This document shows, one piece after another, positions 1 through 5,511 of a DNA stretch of 7,901 nucleotides (position 1 is its first letter; every line of letters starts with the position of its first letter). The notes beneath the pieces are model-generated. The model searched no databases and was not told the DNA's origin. It saw nothing but the letters and a program-made list of their open reading frames with translations. A program made the position numbers and the translations under genes. Source of the DNA: Bacteroidetes/Chlorobi group bacterium ChocPot_Mid (GTDB lineage Bacteria; Bacteroidota; Ignavibacteria; Kapaibacteriales; UBA2268); NCBI GenBank assembly GCA_003731675.1, contig RCNQ01000149.1, positions 1 to 7,901 on the forward strand, given 5' to 3'.

Positions 1-28
1 GTTGTCCATCTACTCTATAGGTAGCCAT
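1..28 (-). CDS. 5' end of an unidentified gene, truncated by the window edge
   Basis: Only the first nine codons are present (M-A-T-Y-R-V-D-G-Q). The start is convincing: an AAAGGAG Shine-Dalgarno sequence (minus strand, about 35-41) lies 6 nt before the ATG at 28-26. The gene begins 32 nt after the stop of the uracil-DNA-glycosylase-like gene on the same strand, so the two are probably co-transcribed. Nothing can be said about function from nine residues. Confidence 0.7.
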
Positions 29-60
29 ACTAATCTCCTTTAAAAAATTGAATAAATTAT

Positions 61-840
61 TTATTGGTTTGAAATATTCTCAAATTCAGTTTTGTAGTAA
101 TAAAATCGGTTCAGATGTTGATTTTTTCGATTTTCTGAGAATCCGTCTTTATTAAAAATTCCATTTGCCGGATTCAACTTGTAATCCATGTCTTCAATGC
201 TAAAATTCAGATATTTCATTAATACAATTCCAAATACCCGAACATTGTCAAATAAAATATCATATTCAAGACTACTTTTTGAACCAAGTCCAGCCACATA
301 TTTCATAAATCTGGAATTATTATTTTCGCTATAATGCAAAACATTTTTAGCAACTTTTATAGGTGGTTCGCAATTTTCAAGATGGCTTTGAACTGTTTTA
401 CCAATTGTAATAACTTTAGGTGTATGCTTATTCCCTCCTGATAATACTTGCAGTTCTTCTTTTAAGAGTGGAAGCCAATTTTTATAAACGAGGCTTCTTA
501 TTCCAGGTGCGCCTGCTTCCTTGGCTTTCATTGCTGACTTTGAAATATCTGTAATATGATAATCGAAACTACCTTTGCACAGGTAATTATAAGCACAGTA
601 ATGAATCAAGAAATTCTTAAACGAATTTAAAAATTCAACTTTGATTAGTTCACGCTGTAAGCCGAAACTTGGTTCAAGTGCAATTAAACAATATTTTGGG
701 TCTGATGAAAAATATGGGTTCGGAACGAAATATGCTTCTTCGATTTGGTCTTTGAAAGTAATTTTGTCCTGTTTAACTTGTGCTTCAAACTTCCTTTCAA
801 GTTCTAAGTACGACGGTTTCTTTTCTGGAGCTTTTAACAT
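61..840 (-). CDS. Uracil-DNA glycosylase superfamily-like protein
   Basis: This 259-aa protein has the order of short motifs typical of the uracil-DNA glycosylase fold. ALEPS at residues 54-58 is in the place of the motif-1 loop (compare GEAPG/GxDPG in known families). Next come HITDISK at 95-101, WLPLLKEEL at 122-130, KVITIGK at 142-148 (the usual 'P..I..LG' strand), and HYS at 169-171 where families have HPS. Superfamily members remove uracil or other damaged bases from DNA, but some divergent members have other or unknown roles. Activity is not shown here: the catalytic loop carries Glu and the HPS-like motif is altered. The length is slightly above that of canonical enzymes. The SD before ATG 840 is weak (AGGT). 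The next gene starts 32 nt downstream on the same strand, suggesting an operon. On a mobile element it could act in base repair, nucleotide-modification biology or defence; this is inference. Confidence 0.6.
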   Translation of the reverse strand: MLKAPEKKPSYLELERKFEAQVKQDKITFKDQIEEAYFVPNPYFSSDPKYCLIALEPSFGLQRELIKVEFLNSFKNFLIHYCAYNYLCKGSFDYHITDISKSAMKAKEAGAPGIRSLVYKNWLPLLKEELQVLSGGNKHTPKVITIGKTVQSHLENCEPPIKVAKNVLHYSENNNSRFMKYVAGLGSKSSLEYDILFDNVRVFGIVLMKYLNFSIEDMDYKLNPANGIFNKDGFSENRKNQHLNRFYYYKTEFENISNQ

Positions 841-859
841 ATTTTACCTATTTTAAATT

Positions 860-1018
860 ATGGAGAATTTTCGTGAACAAGAAAGATTGGTACTGAGGAT
901 TGGATTCAAACATGAAGTACGATTTATGCAAAGTATTGAAATTAGCGACCTTTTAAAGTTGCCTGTTAGTCTCATTGAATCAATATTTTCCATTGTGCCT
1001 TTCAGAGCAAAAAAATAG
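860..1018 (+). CDS. Possible 52-aa small protein, unidentified
   Basis: A 52-codon ORF opens at ATG 860, two codons after an in-frame stop, and closes with TAG at 1016-1018. The predicted peptide is a plausible soluble protein. It has a basic/hydrophobic start (MENFREQERLVLRIGFKHE) and a helical tail (SDLLKLPVSLIESI) that could be helix-turn-helix-like. Against it: no Shine-Dalgarno sequence is visible, the start lies only 19 bp from the divergent start at 840, and the promoter of that minus-strand gene must overlap it. Its stop codon lies in the terminator hairpin of the minus-strand RNA, so the two would be convergent. I recognise no family. Confidence 0.32.
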   Translation: MENFREQERLVLRIGFKHEVRFMQSIEISDLLKLPVSLIESIFSIVPFRAKK

Positions 1019-1040
1019 GGCATTTTCACAATATGCCCTA
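1009..1040 (-). terminator. Intrinsic terminator of the structured RNA
   Basis: Arms TAGGGCAT (1016-1023) and ATGCCCTA (1033-1040) form a perfect 8-bp stem with a 9-nt loop. On the minus strand the stem is followed directly by seven T (1015-1009). There is no T-run on the plus side, so it works leftward only. Confidence 0.75.
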
Positions 1041-1153
1041 CTGTTAGGTATCGCCAAACACCCGTGAATGAAGCATAAGGAAAACGCCCCGATTTCTCGG
1101 AGCGTGCCTTTACTGCAATTCATTCACTATAAAATTGGCGATTTTAACAGTAG
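1009..1153 (-). ncRNA. Candidate structured small RNA ending in an intrinsic terminator
   Basis: The minus strand can fold into one long rod. Nested helices are 1145-1153 with 1038-1046 (9 bp), 1135-1141 with 1051-1057 (7 bp), 1119-1127 with 1064-1072 (9 bp), 1114-1116 with 1073-1075, 1107-1110 with 1077-1080, and 1097-1105 with 1084-1092 (9 bp, one G-U). Two internal loops (3x4 and 7x6 nt) interrupt it. Three signs give the strand. The apical loop is GAAA, a GNRA tetraloop, only on the minus strand. Position 1088/1101 is a G-U wobble on minus but a C/A mismatch on plus. A perfect 8-bp hairpin (1033-1040 with 1016-1023) followed by seven U lies at the minus-strand 3' end. The segment is visibly richer in G+C than its surroundings. 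I recognise no Rfam class. The 5' end and promoter are undetermined; the RNA may extend beyond 1153. Confidence 0.6.
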
Positions 1154-1659
1154 AACGTAGTAAGACAGACTCACTGTTTCTATTTAAAAAATGTTATTCT
1201 CTAATTTTTTTACCTTTTTATTTTAAATACAATTATCCGAACTGCAAATTATTGAAAATTTGTTGAATAACAATAAACATTCTTGATTTGAATAGAAATA
1301 TGTGTCTCGCTTCGATTCTCAGCATGTAAATTTAGAAGGGTATAGTATAAGTCGAATTTGGAATAATAATAGCACTGCGAGAAGCGGAACCGGAAAAAAT
1401 AGTAGCAATTCTTATTCTTAGAAAATATATCATTTGCTAAGTTCTTTATAATCAGTCTTTAAAGCGTTTTTTAAAAAATAATCCAAAATTATTTTTATAT
1501 TTTCTTGGATATTTCAAAATTTATTTATATTTTAGTGAAGGGATTATTGATTTTTGAAATTAAGAGGAAAAACAAATTAAAAGTACATTTTGAATGAGAA
1601 TTTAAATTCTGATTCAAAAAATCAAAAACGAAAAATAATTAGAAATTTAAATAAAATTT
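1154..1659. other. AT-rich intergenic stretch without a convincing gene
   Basis: No ORF of useful length with a ribosome-binding site is seen on either strand. The only recognisable content is the ~80-bp repeat at 1314-1393 and a short inverted repeat (ATCCAA 1481-1486 with TTGGAT 1505-1510). The rest is A/T runs. A promoter for the minus-strand RNA should lie in the first ~100 bp, but I could not choose one with confidence. Confidence 0.5.
1314..1393 (+). repeat. ~80-bp imperfect direct repeat, copy A
   Basis: It aligns without gaps to 5352-5431. GATTCTCAGC is identical, then there are 16 unrelated nt, then GTATAGT is identical, then 47 nt with 28 matches including AGTCGA and a terminal ACCGG. 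In total 48 of 80 positions match, or 45 of 64 if the 16-nt spacer is left out. It is non-coding in both places. The two copies bracket the paralog/replication block. It could be an RNA motif, a protein-binding site or a recombination remnant. Confidence 0.5.
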
Positions 1660-1694
1660 AGCCGGATACCTAAAAACAGGTTGTCCGGCTTTTG
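1660..1694 (+). terminator. Hairpin with short T-run, terminator-like
   Basis: AGCCGGA (1660-1666) pairs with TCCGGCT (1684-1690). After a 1x2 internal loop, ACCT pairs with AGGT, closing a 6-nt loop. Only four T follow. It opens the series of hairpins (1660, 1810, 2477, 3639) that punctuate the paralog region. No gene on the plus strand ends nearby, so it may mark the end of a lost gene. Confidence 0.45.
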
Positions 1695-1770
1695 CATAAA
1701 AAAGAGATACAATGATTATCAGTTGGTGCTTATAAATTAAATATTGATAAAATTTTAAAGGAAAAGTGAA

Positions 1771-1785
1771 ATGAATACATCTTGA
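1771..1785 (+). pseudogene. Start-codon relic or 4-codon leader (M-N-T-S-stop)
   Basis: A good Shine-Dalgarno sequence (AAAGGA, 1757-1762) lies 8 nt before an ATG that reads only four codons. The surrounding leader resembles the one before the gene at 2566 (AT-rich tract, AAAGGA, then ATG), and the conserved hairpin follows at 1810-1848. This would fit a deleted member of the neighbouring paralog family or a short leader peptide. Evidence is limited to position and similarity of the leader. Confidence 0.25.
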
Positions 1786-1809
1786 ACAAACTAACTAAAA
1801 TATAGAACT

Positions 1810-1848
1810 TAAAGTGCCGGGCTCATTAATTTGATGTCCGGCACTTTA
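1810..1848 (+). repeat. Conserved hairpin, copy 1
   Basis: An 11-bp perfect stem (TAAAGTGCCGG with CCGGCACTTTA) encloses a 17-nt loop. Positions 1813-1846 match 2477-2510 at 30 of 34 positions, including the loop core CTCATT.ATTTGATG. No T-run follows, so simple termination is doubtful. It lies about 170 nt before the first paralog. Confidence 0.6.
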
Positions 1849-1943
1849 GCGGACAGACCAAATTGTCTTTAAACTTTCAACTGATTTTCTATCGGATAGG
1901 GATTGTATTGCCTATTTGAGACTTATTGAAATTTGGTTCTGGA

Positions 1944-1971
1944 TTGGTAGCTAATGCTGAAAAAATATAAT
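1944..1971 (+). promoter_or_regulatory. Candidate sigma70-type promoter for the paralog array
   Basis: The -10 box TATAAT (1966-1971) is perfect. TTGGTA (1944-1949), with 4 of 6 matches to the -35 consensus, lies 16 bp upstream. The predicted start near 1978 gives a ~39-nt leader before ATG 2017. A TTGACA at 1974-1979 is an alternative -35 element with a poor -10. Confidence 0.4.
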
Positions 1972-2016
1972 AATTGACAATTAATAATTTGTATAACTAA
2001 TAGAAGAGAAAAAATC

Positions 2017-2433
2017 ATGAATAATATGATTAAGCCTTATATTGCACTTGATATACCTTATGGGTATGCTTTAACTCGTGTAGATGATATCAATAAGTTT
2101 GTAGGTATCATTGAATCTACTGAACCATTAGCATCTATAGCTAACGATTTTAATCTTAGACAAAGAGATATTATTGAAATTGAAATGGATGACTTTGAGT
2201 GTGATGATATTACACTCGAACAAGCAAGGGAAAATATTGATTTGTTATTAAATGAATTCCATGCCAATATTTTTAATGAAATAGCAGCTTATCGGATACC
2301 ATTAATTTATACTTCTAAAGAAGGCAAACATTATATCATAGATAATGATGATAAAATCTATCAAATTCTTGAACAACATGAAATGTTAAATATGATTAAT
2401 GAAAAAGAAATAACCAACAGGTCTATTAATTAA
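2017..2433 (+). CDS. Small hypothetical protein, paralog family member 1
   Basis: This 138-aa acidic protein has no membrane segment or known domain that I recognise. It aligns over most of its length with the protein at 2566: YIALDIPYGY (residues 8-17) against YIAIEDDYGY, EPLASIAN (36-43) against VPLDFIAN, and then a helix with A70 and H82 spaced exactly as in that protein (A71/H83). The motif A-x10-hydrophobic-H also occurs in the next two genes. ATG 2017 is kept as the start because the match to the paralog begins at residue 8. Its SD (AGAAGAG) is weak. It is first in a run of four small genes and follows the candidate promoter at 1944. Function unknown; the setting next to a replication module suggests an early accessory gene. 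Confidence 0.8.
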   Translation: MNNMIKPYIALDIPYGYALTRVDDINKFVGIIESTEPLASIANDFNLRQRDIIEIEMDDFECDDITLEQARENIDLLLNEFHANIFNEIAAYRIPLIYTSKEGKHYIIDNDDKIYQILEQHEMLNMINEKEITNRSIN

Positions 2434-2476
2434 AGAGTTGTTTGATAAAAGTGTATTTTGCTAAAATAGTTTAAAT

Positions 2477-2510
2477 AGTGCCGGGCTCATTTATTTGATG
2501 CTCGGCGCTT
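2477..2510 (+). repeat. Conserved hairpin, copy 2
   Basis: AGTGCCGGG (2477-2485) pairs with CTCGGCGCT (2501-2509) over 9 bp, with two G-U wobbles that would be mismatches on the other strand, so the structure is favoured in plus-strand RNA. Compared with copy 1 there are four changes in 34 positions, and the stem is kept. It lies 43 nt after the stop at 2433 and 56 nt before ATG 2566. It could be a processing site, protein-binding site or weak attenuator. Confidence 0.6.
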
Positions 2511-2565
2511 CAGTAAACGAACATATTTGAATTTAATATTTATTAATTTTATAAAGGATTTTACC

Positions 2566-2976
2566 ATGAAAAAGAAAGTTAATTTTATGTCCTACATAGC
2601 CATCGAAGATGATTATGGCTATAAATTATTTCGTGAAAACGATTTGCAGTTTGAGCATGTACTCACGGCATGTGTGCCATTAGATTTTATTGCCAATATG
2701 ATTAATTGGAATCAAATGTTAATTATTGATGAGCATAGGGACAGTTATTACTGCAAAGAAATAAGTTATAAAAAAGCTCTGAAAAAAACTATCAAAAAGC
2801 TTACAACTTTACATAAAAACCCTGTAGTTGAATTTGAAGAAATGATTCCTTATATGACAAAGGAAAAATTTCCGAAGAACATTATAAAAGACCCAGATTA
2901 CATCAATGATTTTCTAAATAACCCAAATTTAGTACAAGATTTGGAAACTATTCATGATAATCTAAACTTAAATTAA
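2566..2976 (+). CDS. Small hypothetical protein, paralog family member 2
   Basis: This protein has 136 aa when started at ATG 2566, which has AAAGGA at 2553-2558 and 8-nt spacing. An upstream in-frame TTG at 2527 is unnecessary and lies before the SD. The protein is clearly related to the 138-aa protein at 2017: YIAIEDDYGY at 10-19, PLDFIAN at 38-44, then a helix with A71 and H83 (SYKKALKKTIKKLTTLHKN). It adds a basic stretch in that helix and an acidic/Asn-rich tail. No catalytic motif, signal peptide or transmembrane helix is seen. Its stop overlaps the SD of the next gene, which suggests co-translation. Family unknown to me. Confidence 0.8.
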   Translation: MKKKVNFMSYIAIEDDYGYKLFRENDLQFEHVLTACVPLDFIANMINWNQMLIIDEHRDSYYCKEISYKKALKKTIKKLTTLHKNPVVEFEEMIPYMTKEKFPKNIIKDPDYINDFLNNPNLVQDLETIHDNLNLN

Positions 2977-2985
2977 AGGAAAGGA

Positions 2986-3264
2986 ATGACTATGTTAACG
3001 AATCTTATTGTTTTTACAGCATTTGTAGATAAAAAATTAAACAGAAATGAAATTGTTGGAGTTAAATCTAATGGTTTTACTTTTGGCATAAGAGAGATAT
3101 CAAATTGCAAGAAATTAGCGAATACTCTAAACCAAATTCAGGTAAATATTGTTTCTGAATGTAATAAAAAATATCCTGTTCGGAAAGAAGCAATAGAGCA
3201 TGCTGATATTGAGTTAGAAGAATTCCATCTATCAATGAAAAAAAGTTTAATTAAAGTATTTTAA
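2986..3264 (+). CDS. Small hypothetical protein, paralog family member 3
   Basis: This 92-aa protein lacks the tail of its relatives. The family helix is at residues 68-83, with A69 and H81 at the same 12-residue spacing (EAIEHADIELEEFHLS). Homology outside the helix is weak. Two starts are possible: ATG 2986 served by AAAGGA at 2975-2980, or ATG 2992 served by AAGGA at 2981-2985. They differ by two codons. The gene begins 9 nt after the previous stop and ends 16 nt before the next start, a tight operon. Function unknown. Confidence 0.7.
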   Translation: MTMLTNLIVFTAFVDKKLNRNEIVGVKSNGFTFGIREISNCKKLANTLNQIQVNIVSECNKKYPVRKEAIEHADIELEEFHLSMKKSLIKVF

Positions 3265-3280
3265 ATCAAAGGAGTAAATT

Positions 3281-3631
3281 ATGAAATATATCAGTGTTTA
3301 TTACAAGGAAATTCCAAGACATTATCTATGTATAATGTTTTCTAATGAAACAATTGAAGTTGTAAGACCTATGGAATCTGAATGTTCTGAATTGGCTTGC
3401 TTCCTATCTAAATATAGCGATGAATATAAAAATGTTGAGCAAGGAATCAGGTGTTACCAAAAGAGTAAGAAATTATTTTATGGACTAAAAAAGTTGATTC
3501 CGGATAACAAATCTTATTTAAAAAATTATGATTCAGCTTTAGAAGCATTAGAAGTAGATACAAATAGGATTCATGTTAATATTTTTAAAGTTCTACCAGA
3601 AATTAAAAATGAACATTATTATGAAGTATGA
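3281..3631 (+). CDS. Small hypothetical protein, paralog family member 4
   Basis: This 116-aa protein has an excellent ribosome-binding site (AAAGGAG 3268-3274, 6-nt spacing). It starts with YISVYYKE, recalling the YIAL/YIAI strand of the first two members. The helix near its end (SALEALEVDTNRIHVNIF) carries A86 and H98, again 12 residues apart, followed by N-I-F as in the first member (H-A-N-I-F). It contains several Cys (C17, C35, C40, C58) without a clear metal-binding pattern. It is the last gene of the array; a strong hairpin follows 7 nt after its stop. Function unknown. Confidence 0.75.
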   Translation: MKYISVYYKEIPRHYLCIMFSNETIEVVRPMESECSELACFLSKYSDEYKNVEQGIRCYQKSKKLFYGLKKLIPDNKSYLKNYDSALEALEVDTNRIHVNIFKVLPEIKNEHYYEV

Positions 3632-3638
3632 GTTACAA

Positions 3639-3670
3639 GACCGCTCGGATATATCTGGGCGGTCGTATTT
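3639..3670 (+). terminator. Terminator or attenuator between the paralog array and the replication genes
   Basis: GACCGCTCGGA (3639-3649) pairs with TCTGGGCGGTC (3654-3664) in 11 bp with two G-U wobbles and a TATA loop, followed by GTATTTT. The wobbles fit plus-strand RNA. The T-run is short, so termination may be partial and let the array feed the replication genes. Confidence 0.6.
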
Positions 3671-3691
3671 TAAATATGAGAAGAATTATGT

Positions 3692-4750
3692 ATGAAAAAT
3701 TATAAATATAAATCTAAAAATGGGTCAGGATATAAAACTGTTTCACCGACTGGATTTTACATGACTTACCATTCGATTATGCAACATAAGATATTCAGAA
3801 ATCCCAATAATCGAGCTATTTACGATTATATCAATCAGATGGCTAACGATAATTGCATTGATAGCAAAGATAGAACCGCACTTAAATTTGTGTCGATAAG
3901 TGCTGGCGAAATCTGTAAATATTTTGAAAGTAAAATATCTTTGGCGAGTGTAAAACGTGTCATTCATAAATTGAAAGAACTTAATTTTATTACAGTTGAC
4001 ACGAGTAATCGTAAGTCTATCATAACAATAATAATTAACCCATCCGAAGACGTTTTGACCGACGAGTTAGCCGTTGAACGAGCCGATTACGATGCTTCTA
4101 TGTCTAATAATACAAGTAACTTAAAAAAATTCTCAATCGAAACAATAGCCGTTAGTTTAACCGATGATTTAGCCGTTCCGATGGACAACATAAACAGCAA
4201 TAACGACCATATCTCTAATAAAATATATAACTTAGAACAAGACACATTGGCTCATGATACTAACACTAAGAATATAAGAATATCAATAAACAAAGAAGAT
4301 GGAACGGCAAGCCGTTCGTTATTAAATATCAATCAGAATAATTCAACCATGAACAAAGATAACCAGCTTGACAACGCTGACAAGAGAACCAAAAAAACTA
4401 ACATTCTTTATCAATTGTTAACAATCTTTAAAGAAGAACATTTATCAGGTAGGGGTGTTGAATATGTGGTCACGGCACTTACAAGAGATTTAAAGGTAAT
4501 GAAAGACTTTTTGACTTACTATTTTTCTACACATCCTGATTCAGATGACTTACAAGCAAAAGCATACTTGAGAGAATTGTTTAAACAGGCTTTTGCTCTC
4601 GATGACCCATGGCTTTATGATAAATTGACACCAGCTTATCTTTACTCACAATTAACCAAAATCAAATTACAGATTAAAAACAAAGGAAATAAAAATGGAA
4701 AACAATCAATCAGAACAGCAGCCAGCAAAGATTTTACTACCCAATGGTAA
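3692..4750 (+). CDS. Winged-helix replication initiator (phage replisome-organizer / lambda O-like)
   Basis: This 352-aa protein has three parts. Residues ~20-115 look like a winged helix-turn-helix: FYMTYHSI, then RAIYDYINQM, SAGEICKYF, SVKRVIHKLKELNFI and a hydrophobic wing strand ITIIIN. This arrangement is typical of phage and plasmid replication initiators. Residues ~116-232 form a polar, Asn/Asp-rich linker with two copies of LTD(E/D)LAV (122-128 and 156-162). Residues ~235-325 are a second helical domain, possibly the partner-binding part. The gene overlaps the DnaC-like loader by 56 nt, the classic initiator/loader pairing, so the likely role is binding an origin and recruiting the loader with the host helicase. 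ATG 3692 has only a weak SD (GAGAAG). A 5-codon ORF (ATG 3688) overlaps its start. The family assignment rests on fold-like pattern and context, not on a diagnostic motif. Confidence 0.65.
   Translation: MKNYKYKSKNGSGYKTVSPTGFYMTYHSIMQHKIFRNPNNRAIYDYINQMANDNCIDSKDRTALKFVSISAGEICKYFESKISLASVKRVIHKLKELNFITVDTSNRKSIITIIINPSEDVLTDELAVERADYDASMSNNTSNLKKFSIETIAVSLTDDLAVPMDNINSNNDHISNKIYNLEQDTLAHDTNTKNIRISINKEDGTASRSLLNINQNNSTMNKDNQLDNADKRTKKTNILYQLLTIFKEEHLSGRGVEYVVTALTRDLKVMKDFLTYYFSTHPDSDDLQAKAYLRELFKQAFALDDPWLYDKLTPAYLYSQLTKIKLQIKNKGNKNGKQSIRTAASKDFTTQW
4053..4316 (+). repeat. Iteron-like repeats inside the initiator gene, possible origin
   Basis: Two 23-nt segments, 4053-4075 and 4155-4177, match at 19 positions and end in TTAGCCGTT. 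A third TAGCCGTT is at 4146-4153 and an AGCCGTT at 4310-4316, where it forms an inverted pair with AACGGC at 4303-4308. The stretch 4195-4300 between them is very AT-rich. Lambda's origin is likewise a set of iterons plus an AT-rich tract inside gene O. The repeats also encode LTDELAV/LTDDLAV, so protein-level duplication is an alternative. Confidence 0.35.
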
Positions 4751-5330
4751 AACTGAACCAATAGATTACAAAGATATTTTTTTAAATTTTGCCAAAAAGA
4801 TTTACCCAGATTATTTGATTGATAATAACAACTGGGAAACTATTCAAGATTTGATTTTTTATTTCAATAATGATTCAAAATGTAAATATTCTTTATCAAA
4901 GGGTATTATACTTGGTGGTGCAGTTGGTTGCGGAAAGACGTTATTGATGAATATATTTAGACGCATTCTTATTATTGACCAACCAGAAACACCAATGATT
5001 TGTTATTCAACTGATATCATTAAAAGAAAATTGATAAGAAATAACGAATCTCTGGAAGAACTGTTACCAGAATATATGCCTATTTTTATTGACGACATCG
5101 CTAAAACAAACGGCTTAATTTCAATTTATGGAAACGTTCAAGACTATGAAACAGAAATCTTTGAATTGAGATATTTGCACTACACTAAAAATAACAGGCA
5201 TACTAAGACACATTTTACAACAAATTTATCTTTAGATGATTTGAAAGTAAGGTTCGATGAAAGGGTTTATACCAGAATGAGAGAAATGTTTAATTACGTT
5301 TATTTGCCCGGTGAAAGCAGACGGAAATAA
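4695..5330 (+). CDS. DnaC-like AAA+ helicase loader
   Basis: This 211-aa ATPase has a Walker A motif (GAVGCGKT, residues 75-82), a Walker B motif (PIFIDD, 129-134), a sensor-1-like TTN (175-177) and an Arg-rich box (RFDERVYTRMREMFN, 186-200) of the kind carrying the arginine finger in DnaC/IstB-type proteins. It is shorter than E. coli DnaC. The N-terminal ~65 residues would form the helicase-binding part. By family, such proteins load the replicative DnaB helicase onto single-stranded DNA at an origin or repair site. The start at 4695 lies inside the initiator gene, 56 nt before its stop, and has AAAGGA at 4682-4687 with 7-nt spacing, so translation is probably coupled. IstB-type transposition helpers are an alternative, but no transposase is present. 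Confidence 0.8.
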   Translation: MENNQSEQQPAKILLPNGKTEPIDYKDIFLNFAKKIYPDYLIDNNNWETIQDLIFYFNNDSKCKYSLSKGIILGGAVGCGKTLLMNIFRRILIIDQPETPMICYSTDIIKRKLIRNNESLEELLPEYMPIFIDDIAKTNGLISIYGNVQDYETEIFELRYLHYTKNNRHTKTHFTTNLSLDDLKVRFDERVYTRMREMFNYVYLPGESRRK

Positions 5331-5351
5331 TAAAAAATTCCGGTTTAAATT

Positions 5352-5431
5352 GATTCTCAGCCGGTTGAGACGTTGTAGTATAGTCTTAGTCGAGATTGAA
5401 ATAAAAACTGCTGGTGGTCGAGCTTTACCGG
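5352..5431 (+). repeat. ~80-bp imperfect direct repeat, copy B
   Basis: This is the partner of 1314-1393, with identical blocks GATTCTCAGC and GTATAGT at the same 16-nt spacing, and AGTCGA and ACCGG further on. It lies 21 nt after the stop of the helicase loader and before the terminator at 5480-5511, so it is probably transcribed as 3' UTR. A small hairpin (TCTCA/TGAGA, 5356-5371) is present only in this copy. It fills most of the gene-free gap after 5330; the remainder shows nothing else. Confidence 0.5.
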
Positions 5432-5479
5432 TTAATTTTTAGAATTTGGTCTGTTATTAAAGATAGATTTAGTAACCAT

Positions 5480-5511
5480 AAAAAAGGAGAGTTTTTGGCT
5501 CTCCTATTTTT
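5480..5511. terminator. Bidirectional intrinsic terminator
   Basis: AGGAGAG (5485-5491) pairs with CTCTCCT (5499-5505) around a 7-nt loop. Plus-strand transcripts meet ATTTTT after it, and minus-strand transcripts meet six T. It separates the convergent replication operon (plus) from the DUF6876 operon (minus). Confidence 0.75.

Noticed and set aside
641..856. 71-codon plus-strand ORF opposite the glycosylase-like gene
   Set aside because: Low-complexity Ser/Leu/Phe-rich shadow of the minus-strand gene, which has recognisable motifs.
1038..1153. Integron attC site
   Set aside because: GTTAGGT occurs at the 5' side and the AAC box at the 3' side, the reverse of RYYYAAC…GTTRRRY; no integron integrase is present and the adjoining terminator fits an RNA better.
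1009..1153. Retron msr/msd RNA or 6S RNA
   Set aside because: No reverse transcriptase is in the window, and the rod lacks the large central bubble and length usual for 6S RNA. Neither can be fully excluded without a covariance search.
1038..1153. Fold-back MITE with 9-bp terminal inverted repeats
   Set aside because: No target-site duplication flanks it, and the GNRA loop, wobble pair and terminator on one strand indicate an RNA.
2527..2565. N-terminal extension of the second paralog from a TTG start
   Set aside because: The SD (AAAGGA 2553-2558) lies inside the extension and serves ATG 2566, and alignment with the first paralog starts after that ATG.
1810..3664. CRISPR array or short-spaced repeats
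   Set aside because: The hairpins are hundreds of bases apart with genes between them; there is no regular repeat-spacer pattern.
5340..5431. Group I intron core (GTATAGTC resembles the P7 strand)
   Set aside because: Only a short resemblance; no other core helices are found and no gene is interrupted.
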